The notes beneath the pieces are model-generated. The model ran no database searches and was not told the origin of the DNA. It saw only the letters and a program-made list of their open reading frames with translations. Below, in pieces: positions 7,791 to 15,893 of a stretch of DNA of 27,428 nucleotides. This DNA is from Bacteroidota bacterium (GTDB lineage Bacteria > Bacteroidota > Bacteroidia > Bacteroidales > GCA-2748055): positions 1 through 27,428 of the forward strand of contig DAOWNM010000002.1 of the NCBI GenBank assembly GCA_030642565.1, in the 5' to 3' direction. Numbering within the stretch: the first letter of the stretch is position 1; the number at the start of each line of letters is the position of its first letter. The translations under genes were made by a program, and so were the position numbers.

Positions 7791-8723
7791 ATGAAACAGG
7801 GTAAAGGGACAGTCATTAAATCGACCGGTAGTCAGTATCTGGTAAAGATCCGGGATAAAAGGGTTATTCCCTGCAGCATCAGGGGAAAATTCAGAATGAA
7901 GGGCATCCGGGCAACCAATCCTGTTGCAGTGGGCGATCATGTTGGGTTTGAGTGGCTGGAAGATGGTGTCGGCGGGATCATTACCTCCATTAAGGAACGC
8001 TCCAACTATATCATCCGGAAGTCGTCCAATCTTTCAAAGGAGTACCAGTTGCTGGCCACAAATGTGGATCTGGCCTGGCTGATGATTAGCATGACCCATC
8101 CCAGGACGCTAACCCCTTTTATCGATCGGTTTCTGGTGTCGGCCGAAGCATACCGGATTCCTGTAATAATCCTTTTCAATAAGACCGACCTGTATGGATT
8201 ACCTGAACAAGAAGAGATGAATCATTTGAAGTCGGTCTATATGGATATCGGCTACCGTTGTATGCTGATGTCCCTTCAGACCCGGGAGGGAGTGGAGGAG
8301 GTCCGGAGAGAAATGACAGGAAAGGTCAATGTGATCTCAGGTAATTCCGGAGTGGGGAAATCAACTCTGATTAGTGTGCTTGATCCGGCCATTCGATTGA
8401 AGATTGGAAATGTTTCTGATTATCACAAAACAGGGAAACACACAACAACCTTTTCAGAAATGTTCGAACTCTCCTGCGGGATCAGGATCATTGATACACC
8501 GGGAATCAAGGGATTTGGCACCATTGATATTGAGCGTGAGGAACTATTTCATTTTTTCCCTGAAATTTTCAGGGCAAGCAAGAAATGCAGGTATCACAAC
8601 TGCATACATATGAACGAACCTGAGTGTGGTGTGAAAGCCGAAGTGGAGCGTGGAACCATCAGTGAATTCAGGTATATCAACTACCTGATGATGATGGAGG
8701 AGGAGGAGGGAAAATACCGGTAA
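7791..8723 (+). CDS. rsgA: Ribosome small-subunit GTPase RsgA
   Basis: A 310-residue circularly permuted GTPase that helps mature the 30S subunit and is activated by the ribosome. An N-terminal OB-fold (residues 1-65) binds RNA. The G motifs come in permuted order: NKTD at 130-133, then the P-loop GNSGVGKS at 184-191, then DTPG from residue 235. A C-terminal zinc knuckle has Cys266, His269 or nearby, Cys271 and Cys279. The start at 7791 gives the usual beginning (MKQGKGTVIKSTGSQYLV); the frame is open from an earlier ATG at 7758, which would add eleven atypical residues. A TACCTTTG box at 7775-7782 fits a -7 element but would give an almost leaderless message. It stands as a single gene. Confidence 0.95.
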   Translation: MKQGKGTVIKSTGSQYLVKIRDKRVIPCSIRGKFRMKGIRATNPVAVGDHVGFEWLEDGVGGIITSIKERSNYIIRKSSNLSKEYQLLATNVDLAWLMISMTHPRTLTPFIDRFLVSAEAYRIPVIILFNKTDLYGLPEQEEMNHLKSVYMDIGYRCMLMSLQTREGVEEVRREMTGKVNVISGNSGVGKSTLISVLDPAIRLKIGNVSDYHKTGKHTTTFSEMFELSCGIRIIDTPGIKGFGTIDIEREELFHFFPEIFRASKKCRYHNCIHMNEPECGVKAEVERGTISEFRYINYLMMMEEEEGKYR

Positions 8724-8732
8724 ACAGTTCCG

Positions 8733-8761
8733 GGTTGTTGGTAACTATCAACCGCTTTTTT
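8733..8761 (+). terminator. Weak hairpin and T-run after rsgA
   Basis: GGTTG at 8733-8737 can pair with CAACC at 8749-8753, and six Ts follow after GC. The stem is short and the loop long, so this is a weak terminator candidate. A T-rich run and TAAGTTTA at 8784-8791 further downstream could serve as a poor promoter for the kinase gene. Confidence 0.35.
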
Positions 8762-8810
8762 AAATCCAAATGAAAATAGTTTTTAAGTTTATGAATTACA
8801 ATCTAACCGG

Positions 8811-11678
8811 TTGATGATCAGAAGTAATATAATAGCAGGTATAATTCTTTTTGTGGTTCTTGTCCTGAACGGGGTTACCATTCTTCATGTTAATCAGAGA
8901 TATGGCAAATATCTGAATCAAACTCTATTGTCGCAGTCCCAGCTCTATGGGGAGCATATGGAGACTACACTTCTGCAGTTCTCCAGCGATATCAACCTGG
9001 AGCTGAATATGTATCATGATTCAGAGATTTTTAGCGATCCGGATAAGTTTCAGGAAGCCACCCGGAGTCTTCAACTTTTCTATACCAAGTACCGGGAGCT
9101 GATCACCAAGATATCGCTATATGATAATCATAAAAACTTCTATGCACTCTATTTTGAGGCAAACGATAACTTTGGAAAGGAGGACGCATTTGTGGTGGAC
9201 AGCTTCGCGACCCGAAGACAAAAGGCGCTCTCCCCAATCGAAAAGGTGGAACAGAATGGTTCCATTCTTGAGTACCATTACCCCTATTTTGGCCAGGATA
9301 TGGTCAAGGGCAATGTGGTTGTTCAATTGGACCTGCAACGGTTTATCGAAAAGATTTTCAAATTTTATCCCCAGGGCACTAACATGAACTGGCAATGGAT
9401 TCTTGGTTCAGATGGAGAGATTATTATTGATAATTTCAGCACCGACTCTGTTTATATAGAGGACCTTCAAATCCTGACCGATAGTGTAAATGCGGAAGCC
9501 AGCGGATTGATCGAACACTCAATGATTGTTGAAGATGGAAAGAGGGAGAAGGTCTACACGGCGTATTATCCAATGAGTATCTATTCCAGGAAGATGGGGG
9601 TCATGTTCTCCACAGGCAGGGGAGATATATATAAGTTTTATATCAGGAACAACCTGCTGGTTGGTATCATAACCCAGTTACTGATTACAGGCCTGGTCAT
9701 TTATCTTCTTCTGGTGATGGGCAGGCAAAAGAGACGGGAAAAAAAGTTGATGCTTTCAGAGATTATGTTAAGGCAGATTATTGAGCATTTTCCCATGGGG
9801 ATCTTAATCATTGATAAGAAGAATATTATTCGCAATATCAATAGTGCAGGCCAGAGGATGTTGTTTTTGGGAAATTCCAGTGATCTGGTGGGGAAAGATT
9901 TTTCAAAGCAGTTTCTGGTTTCAAACAGATACCTTCTGAGTGATGGTCCCAGCCCTTTTATGGATGATTCTCAATACCTCTATTATGAGAAAGATGGGTT
10001 GGAAACAGTGATATACAGGTCTGAGAAGGCCGCCAATATTGGAGGGGAGGAGTTAAAACTCATTGCACTTATTGATGTCTCTCAACTTGAGAAGTCGAGG
10101 AAAGGGGAGGTCGCTGCCAATAAGGCAAAATCCGATTTCCTTGCAGCCATGAGTCATGAGATTCGTACACCCATGAATGGGATCCTTGGAATGGTCAACA
10201 GCCTGCTTGAACAGAAACCAGGTAATGAACTTCAGGGAAAGATTGAGGTCATTAAAAGATCTGCTGAACTGTTGATGACCATCATTAATGATATTCTTGA
10301 TTTTTCAAAAATTGAGGCGGGCCGTATGATGTTGGAAGAGATTCCTTTCAACCTGGCTGAGGAGATGGAACTTGTGGTTGAGCTGTTTAAACCGCTTGCT
10401 GAGGAGAAAGGATTAAAACTGCATATCGACATTCGTCCCGATGTACCAAATAAATTGATCGGGGATCCATTCAGGTTGCGCCAGGTTATCTCCAATCTGG
10501 TAAGTAATTCGGTTAAATTTACCGAGAAGGGAAAGATCGTCATCGGGGTTACCCTGATGGAATCCTTTAAGAATCATGTGAATATTCTTTTTACTGTTGA
10601 AGATACGGGGATTGGAATCCCAAAAGACCGGATCAAGGAGATTTTTGGTAGTTATACACAGGCGAGAGGTTCTGTACAACGCAAATTCGGAGGAACAGGT
10701 CTGGGAACGGCTATTGCCAAGCAGCTGGTGGAGCTGATGCATGGTGAGATCTGGGTGGAGAGTCCCTCCACAATCAAAATTGATGACGAGTGTCCCGGAT
10801 CAAAGTTCAGTTTTACTATTGAAGCTTACTCCAATGAGAGAATCCCCAAGGTATTTGATTTTAGCAACATTGCCAGGCTCAGCGAAATTAATGTGCTGGT
10901 ACTGACAAAAGAGTCTGATCCGGAGAGGAATACCATGGCCCGTATGTTACAAAAATTCGGCCTGAAAGTGGTAACCAAGATTTACCAGGACAGCACTGTC
11001 GACAGTGTGATTCATCATCTGCAGGTTAAATCGGAGGAGTACCAGCTGATTGTACTGGTGGATAAAAATCAACTGGATGGATTTGCCCTGGCCCAGGGAA
11101 TGAAAAACAGCAACCTGATCGACCACTATCCAATAGTACTGGTAAGTTCTAACGATAGGACTGGCAATTATAAAACCTGTCGAAAGCTTGGTATAGATTA
11201 CTACCTGATCGAGCCTTTTGAGACCAAAGAGGTTACTGATATCCTGGATGAAAATTATCCTGGTATTGAAGACCGGAAGGTTTTGGAGCCCATGATCAAT
11301 GCCCTACCCGAAACGCTATCTATCCTGTTGGCCGAAGACAATCTTATCAATCAGAAGGTGGCACAATCTATTTTTAAGAATATCGGTTACGAGATCGAGA
11401 TTGCCAAAAATGGTAAAGAGGCAGTTGAATTGGTGGAGAAGCAGAAATTCGATGTGATTTTTATGGATTTGCTGATGCCTGAAATGGATGGGTACCAAGC
11501 TGCTGAACAGATCAGAGAAGCAGGGCATACCCTCCCCATCGTTGCCATGTCGGCCAATGAAACTGATGAAATCAGGCGTGCTGCATTTGAGGTTGGCATG
11601 AATGATTACCTGATGAAACCGGCCAGGGTGGAGAGCATTAAGCAGTTATTAATCAAACTATTTTCAACAACAATTTAG
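8811..11678 (+). CDS. Hybrid histidine kinase with one degenerate and one intact receiver domain
   Basis: A 955-residue membrane sensor. Membrane helices at about 7-27 and 280-302 flank a periplasmic domain of some 250 residues. A PAS-like region follows (about 318-430), then HisKA with phospho-acceptor His449 in SHEIRTP, and HATPase_c with its N-box near 562, DTGIGIP at 598-604 and a FGGTGLG G2 box. Residues about 690-810 look like a receiver that has lost its acidic pair and has Glu801 where the conserved Lys should be. The final receiver (about 838-955) is complete: Glu842/Asp843, phospho-acceptor Asp886 and Lys936. No separate response regulator or Hpt protein is nearby. Four bases separate it from the AIM24-family gene, so it is probably the first gene of a four-gene unit. 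Confidence 0.93.
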   Translation: MMIRSNIIAGIILFVVLVLNGVTILHVNQRYGKYLNQTLLSQSQLYGEHMETTLLQFSSDINLELNMYHDSEIFSDPDKFQEATRSLQLFYTKYRELITKISLYDNHKNFYALYFEANDNFGKEDAFVVDSFATRRQKALSPIEKVEQNGSILEYHYPYFGQDMVKGNVVVQLDLQRFIEKIFKFYPQGTNMNWQWILGSDGEIIIDNFSTDSVYIEDLQILTDSVNAEASGLIEHSMIVEDGKREKVYTAYYPMSIYSRKMGVMFSTGRGDIYKFYIRNNLLVGIITQLLITGLVIYLLLVMGRQKRREKKLMLSEIMLRQIIEHFPMGILIIDKKNIIRNINSAGQRMLFLGNSSDLVGKDFSKQFLVSNRYLLSDGPSPFMDDSQYLYYEKDGLETVIYRSEKAANIGGEELKLIALIDVSQLEKSRKGEVAANKAKSDFLAAMSHEIRTPMNGILGMVNSLLEQKPGNELQGKIEVIKRSAELLMTIINDILDFSKIEAGRMMLEEIPFNLAEEMELVVELFKPLAEEKGLKLHIDIRPDVPNKLIGDPFRLRQVISNLVSNSVKFTEKGKIVIGVTLMESFKNHVNILFTVEDTGIGIPKDRIKEIFGSYTQARGSVQRKFGGTGLGTAIAKQLVELMHGEIWVESPSTIKIDDECPGSKFSFTIEAYSNERIPKVFDFSNIARLSEINVLVLTKESDPERNTMARMLQKFGLKVVTKIYQDSTVDSVIHHLQVKSEEYQLIVLVDKNQLDGFALAQGMKNSNLIDHYPIVLVSSNDRTGNYKTCRKLGIDYYLIEPFETKEVTDILDENYPGIEDRKVLEPMINALPETLSILLAEDNLINQKVAQSIFKNIGYEIEIAKNGKEAVELVEKQKFDVIFMDLLMPEMDGYQAAEQIREAGHTLPIVAMSANETDEIRRAAFEVGMNDYLMKPARVESIKQLLIKLFSTTI

Positions 11679-11682
11679 AGTC

Positions 11683-12450
11683 ATGCGATCACATGATTTA
11701 GATTACAAGATTATCGGAAATGATATCCAGCTGGTTGAGATTGAACTTGACCCCATGGAAACCGTTATTGCGGAGGCAGGAACAATGATATATATGGACA
11801 GCCAGATAGGTTTTGATACAAAGATGGGCGACGGATCAGAACCCAATCAAAGCCTTATGGGAAAACTCCTCTCTGCAGGAACCCGGGTGCTTACCGGCGA
11901 ATCACTGTTTGTAACCCATTTTACTAATCGTGGCGGGAGCAAGCAGCGGGTGGCATTTGCGGCTCCCTATCCCGGAAAGATTGTCTCTGTAGAATTGGGC
12001 CATCTGGGAGGCTCCCTGATTGTTCAGAAGGATGGATTTTTATGTGCGGCCAAAGGGACTAAGATCTCCATTACACTGAATCGCAGAATTGGAAGTGGAT
12101 TGGTTGGAGGTGAGGGATTTATTCTGCAGAAGCTTGAGGGGGATGGAAAGGCATTTATACATGCGGGAGGAACGGTCATTGAACGACGACTGAACAATGA
12201 AAGTCTGAAGATCGATACAGGATGCGTGGTAGCGTTTACGCCGGGTATCGATTTCAATATTGAAACCTCTGGTAATCTGCGTTCCATGATCTTTGGAGGA
12301 GAGGGGATTTTTCTTGCCACACTTAGCGGAACAGGCACGGTATGGCTTCAGTCCATGCCCATCAGGAAGCTGATCCAGGCCATCTCACCCTACGGGAAAA
12401 ATGTCAGGAAAGAGAGTCGTTCCCTGTTGGGTAATTTTCTTGAACGGTAA
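11683..12450 (+). CDS. AIM24/TIGR00266-family protein
   Basis: A 255-residue soluble protein with no signal peptide or membrane helix. It has the features of the AIM24 family (PF01987): an early ETVIAEAGTMIYMDSQIGFDT segment, many Gly-rich turns, and a repeated beta structure (TRVLTGESLFVTHFTN, GGEGFILQKLEGDGKAFIHAGG). Members are double-psi-like beta-sandwich proteins; the yeast relative is mitochondrial, and bacterial roles are unclear. It starts 4 bases after the hybrid kinase and ends 20 bases before mnmH, so it is cotranscribed with both, but that does not reveal its function. Confidence 0.88.
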   Translation: MRSHDLDYKIIGNDIQLVEIELDPMETVIAEAGTMIYMDSQIGFDTKMGDGSEPNQSLMGKLLSAGTRVLTGESLFVTHFTNRGGSKQRVAFAAPYPGKIVSVELGHLGGSLIVQKDGFLCAAKGTKISITLNRRIGSGLVGGEGFILQKLEGDGKAFIHAGGTVIERRLNNESLKIDTGCVVAFTPGIDFNIETSGNLRSMIFGGEGIFLATLSGTGTVWLQSMPIRKLIQAISPYGKNVRKESRSLLGNFLER

Positions 12451-12470
12451 ACCATTTTCTTCTTTTTGTA

Positions 12471-13502
12471 ATGGCTGATCTGTTAAAAATAGAGTCGTTT
12501 ATCTCCCTTTCAGCCAAGTATCCCGTGATTGATGTCCGTGCTCCTTTGGAATTTCAGCAGGGGCATATTCCTGGGGCTATCAACATTCCCCTGTTTGATG
12601 ACCATGAAAGAAAAGTGGTTGGGACCGCCTACAAACAGGTGAACAGAGAGGCAGCCATGTATGAAGGACTTGAATTTGCAGGAAAGAAACTGGTAAAGCT
12701 GGCCAAAGAGGGTGAACGAATTGCTAAGAAGAACAGAACCTTGCTGGTTCACTGCTGGCGTGGAGGCATGCGAAGTAAAAGTATAGTCTGGTTGTTTGAA
12801 ACCATAGGGATTACCTGTTACCTGCTTGAGGGAGGTTATAAATCGTATCGAAGTTATGTCAGGGAGGTGCTGGCACTCCCGCTGAATCTGCTGGTGATCG
12901 GTGGCCGGACAGGTAGTGGAAAGACAGCCATTCTTCATCATATGAGAAAATCTGGTGAGCAGGTGATTGACCTGGAAGGGTTAGCACATCATAAGGGATC
13001 TGCCTTTGGCGCACTGGGGGAGATTGATCAACCCACAACGGAACAGTTTGAAAATGAGTTGTGCCTTGAGATTTTACCTCTTGACTCTGACCAGGTAACC
13101 TGGATCGAAGATGAGAGCAGGAATGTGGGGAAGTGTGTGATCCCGGTGGAACTCTTTTCCAGGATGAGAGAATCAAAGATTATTTTCCTGGATATCTCCC
13201 GGGAACTGAGAGCAAGACATCTGGTTGGTGATTATGCACAATATGAACAGGAGGCACTGAGGGCATGCATACTGAAGATCGAAAAAAGACTGGGGGGTGA
13301 TCGAACATATGAGGCCCTGGAGTCTATTGATCGGGAAGATTACTACCAAACAGCCATGATTACGCTACACTACTACGACAAAGCTTATATGTACTCTCTG
13401 GAAAAAAACCATAAACAATATAAAATTCTTTCATCAGTGGAGGTGGACCCAGTTGTAAATGCAGAACTTCTGATTAAATATGAAAAAGAGAGAGGATTTT
13501 GA
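12471..13502 (+). CDS. mnmH: tRNA 2-selenouridine synthase MnmH (SelU)
   Basis: A 343-residue enzyme that replaces sulfur by selenium at the 2-position of wobble uridine 34 in certain tRNAs, using selenophosphate; the family also makes a geranylated intermediate. The N-terminal rhodanese domain (about 1-130) carries the catalytic Cys95 in VHCWRGGMRS, the family's signature. A P-loop domain follows with Walker A GGRTGSGKT at 144-152. Length is slightly below the E. coli enzyme. It overlaps the next gene, another U34-modification candidate, by 23 bases. The selenophosphate synthetase gene selD is not in the window. Confidence 0.94.
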   Translation: MADLLKIESFISLSAKYPVIDVRAPLEFQQGHIPGAINIPLFDDHERKVVGTAYKQVNREAAMYEGLEFAGKKLVKLAKEGERIAKKNRTLLVHCWRGGMRSKSIVWLFETIGITCYLLEGGYKSYRSYVREVLALPLNLLVIGGRTGSGKTAILHHMRKSGEQVIDLEGLAHHKGSAFGALGEIDQPTTEQFENELCLEILPLDSDQVTWIEDESRNVGKCVIPVELFSRMRESKIIFLDISRELRARHLVGDYAQYEQEALRACILKIEKRLGGDRTYEALESIDREDYYQTAMITLHYYDKAYMYSLEKNHKQYKILSSVEVDPVVNAELLIKYEKERGF

Positions 13503-14724
13503 GTTACTGGCTCCTGCCGGAAGTTATGATTCGCTCACAGCGGCCGGACAGGGGGGCGCAGATGCCATTTATTTCGGAATTGAGCAATTGAATATGCGTG
13601 CTCGTTCTTCCGCTAATTTTACCACAGAAGATCTTCCCCGGATTGTTTCACGGGCCAGGGAGTTGGGTATGAAATCGTATCTCACTGTCAATACCGTGGT
13701 CTATAACCATGAATTGATCAAAATGCGAAAGATCATCGATCTGGCCGTAACTCATGGGGTTGACGCTATTATCGCTTCAGATCAGTCGGTGTTGCAATAT
13801 TGCATCAGTGCAGGTGCCCGGGTACATCTATCCACACAGCTGAATATATGCAACATTGAAACACTGAAGTTTTATTCGAATTTTGCAGATGTAGCTGTAC
13901 TGGCCAGGGAGTTGAACCTGGAACAGGTCAGGGAGATGGCCAATGCTATTGAACTGGAAGGAATCAAAGGGCCTTCAGGCAATCATCTTCAAATAGAGAT
14001 GTTTATTCATGGGGCTCTTTGTATGGCCATTTCCGGCAAATGCTACCTAAGTCTGCACGAGCACAATCAGTCGGCAAACAGGGGAAATTGTTACCAGGTC
14101 TGCCGCAGGGGATATACAGTGACCGATAAGGAACGGGAGGTGGAGCTGGATATCGACAATGAGTATATCATGTCGCCCAAAGATTTGAAGACCATTCATT
14201 TTCTGAATAAGGTGCTGGATGCAGGAGTATCAGTTTTAAAGATTGAGGGAAGGGCGCGATCGGCCGAATATGTGAAGACGGTAGTATCATGTTATGATGA
14301 GGCGATTCACGCCTATGTGGATGGAACTTTCTCCAGAGAGAAGATAGAGGGTTGGGATGTCCGCCTTGCTTCTGTCTTTAACAGAGGATTCTGGGATGGT
14401 TATTACCTGGGGCAACGACTGGGTGAATGGAGTGAAAAATATGGTTCCAGGGCCACACTTAAAAAAGTATATATTGGCAAAGGGACAAACTATTTTGACC
14501 GGATCGGAGTGGCTGAAATTGCTATTGAAACGGGCAGCCTGAAGGTGGGAGATACAATTGTGTTTATCGGCCCTACTACCGGCGCCATTGAAACAACTGT
14601 CAAAGAATTGAGAGTAAATGAAATAAATTGTCAGATCGCCAGCAAGGGAGAGCGTTGTTCACTACCTGTTGAACAGGTGATGAGGCGCTCAGATAAAGTT
14701 TATAAACTGGTGTCCCGATCCTGA
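13480..14724 (+). CDS. trhP: U32-family protein, likely tRNA U34 hydroxylation enzyme TrhP (YegQ-like)
   Basis: A 414-residue U32-family protein. Despite the peptidase label, E. coli YegQ/TrhP acts in prephenate-dependent formation of 5-hydroxyuridine at tRNA position 34. The N-terminus (ELLAPAGSYDSLTAAGQGGADAIYFG) is the conserved start of the TIM-barrel-like domain. Four Cys at 181, 188, 204 and 208 lie in GKCYLS and ANRGNCYQVCR, matching the family's iron-sulfur ligand pattern. The C-terminal part is a small beta domain. Its ATG lies within the end of mnmH, so the two are coupled. Its 3' end overlaps the convergent kinase gene by 25 bases. Related U32 proteins act on rRNA or ubiquinone, but the length and motif favour TrhP. 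Confidence 0.8.
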   Translation: MKKREDFELLAPAGSYDSLTAAGQGGADAIYFGIEQLNMRARSSANFTTEDLPRIVSRARELGMKSYLTVNTVVYNHELIKMRKIIDLAVTHGVDAIIASDQSVLQYCISAGARVHLSTQLNICNIETLKFYSNFADVAVLARELNLEQVREMANAIELEGIKGPSGNHLQIEMFIHGALCMAISGKCYLSLHEHNQSANRGNCYQVCRRGYTVTDKEREVELDIDNEYIMSPKDLKTIHFLNKVLDAGVSVLKIEGRARSAEYVKTVVSCYDEAIHAYVDGTFSREKIEGWDVRLASVFNRGFWDGYYLGQRLGEWSEKYGSRATLKKVYIGKGTNYFDRIGVAEIAIETGSLKVGDTIVFIGPTTGAIETTVKELRVNEINCQIASKGERCSLPVEQVMRRSDKVYKLVSRS

Positions 14725-15893
14725 ATTCCTGTTTTGTTCAGGATGATCCGGATAATGGTAGAATCATGTGCATCTGATGAGAGCACAAAGATTTTCCCAT
14801 CATGATAAGTTTCTATAATGCGCTTGGTAAGCGATAGGCCCAATCCCCATCCCCGTTTTTTGGTTGTATAACCTGGCTTGAAAATGGTCCGGAACCTCGA
14901 TTTGGCAATCCCCTTGCCCGAATCCTCCACATCAACGATAACACTGTTCTCTATCTCTACGGCATGCAGGATGACCCGGCCTTCTTCCTTGATGGCATCG
15001 GTAGCATTATTTAAAAGATTCTCAATAACCCATTCAAACAGGGTTTCATTGAGTCTGATAGTGATCGGTTTTGCAGGCAGGTCCAGGAGGTATTCAATAC
15101 TTTTTGGTCCCCGGATTTTGATATAGTCCAGACTCTCTTTCAGGATTGCAGAGAGATTTGAATCTTTGATTGCGGGTCTGGAACCGATTTTTGAAAACCG
15201 GTCGGTGATCTTCTCCAGCCTGATGGTATCTTTTTGCATATCACTGATCATGGAGGGATCCAGATCCGATTCCTTAAGCAGCTCCATCCACCCTATCAGC
15301 GAAGAGATAGGTGTTCCCAGCTGGTGTGCCGTCTCTTTGGATAACCCGGTCCACACTTCATTTTGTTCTGCCTTTCTTGAAACACTGAAAGCAATATATG
15401 AAACCAGGATAAACAGAATGATCACCCCCAGTTGAACATAGGGGAAGAAAATCAACTGACGGAGCAGGAATGAATCGCGGTAAAAAAGGAGCTGATATTC
15501 GCCGGGACCCAGGTTGATCACCAGAGAGTCATTCTCCTCTTGTGCATGCTGAAGCTGCCTGGAGAGGTACTTGGGGTTTTCAACTTTTGTTGAATCCAGG
15601 TTCTTATGGCTCAATATCCCGCCTTCAGCATCGGTAAGGATAACCGGAATATGAGTATTGTTTTCAATCACAGAGAAGGGGAAAGCCAGTTCAGTCTCAA
15701 GACCCGCGTTGGTCACAATACGCACCGCCTCGGCCCACAACTCCATTTTCTGCCTTTCTGTAATTTCAATATGGTTTACCATCCGGTTGGTATACCAGAG
15801 CGAACCTACACCGATCAGAACAGCGGATAGAAAAAGAATCTGCTTCCAACGCTGCCTTTTACTGTATATGTCTAACTTATGGTGGTTTTTCAC
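14700..15893 (-). CDS. Membrane histidine kinase, GTG start
   Basis: A 397-residue sensor kinase. Helices at about 18-37 and 160-182 flank a periplasmic domain of some 120 residues. The HisKA region has the form KETAHQLGTPISSL with phospho-acceptor His190, a variant common in Bacteroidota, followed by HATPase_c with NLLNNATDA, DSGKGI and the G-rich WGLGLSL. The start codon is GTG at 15893, overlapping the AsmA stop in GTGA; the next in-frame Met at residue 38 would remove the first helix, so GTG is preferred. It lies third in the pepE-AsmA unit. No response regulator is encoded nearby, so its partner is elsewhere. Confidence 0.9.
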   Translation of the reverse strand: MKNHHKLDIYSKRQRWKQILFLSAVLIGVGSLWYTNRMVNHIEITERQKMELWAEAVRIVTNAGLETELAFPFSVIENNTHIPVILTDAEGGILSHKNLDSTKVENPKYLSRQLQHAQEENDSLVINLGPGEYQLLFYRDSFLLRQLIFFPYVQLGVIILFILVSYIAFSVSRKAEQNEVWTGLSKETAHQLGTPISSLIGWMELLKESDLDPSMISDMQKDTIRLEKITDRFSKIGSRPAIKDSNLSAILKESLDYIKIRGPKSIEYLLDLPAKPITIRLNETLFEWVIENLLNNATDAIKEEGRVILHAVEIENSVIVDVEDSGKGIAKSRFRTIFKPGYTTKKRGWGLGLSLTKRIIETYHDGKIFVLSSDAHDSTIIRIILNKTGIQDRDTSL

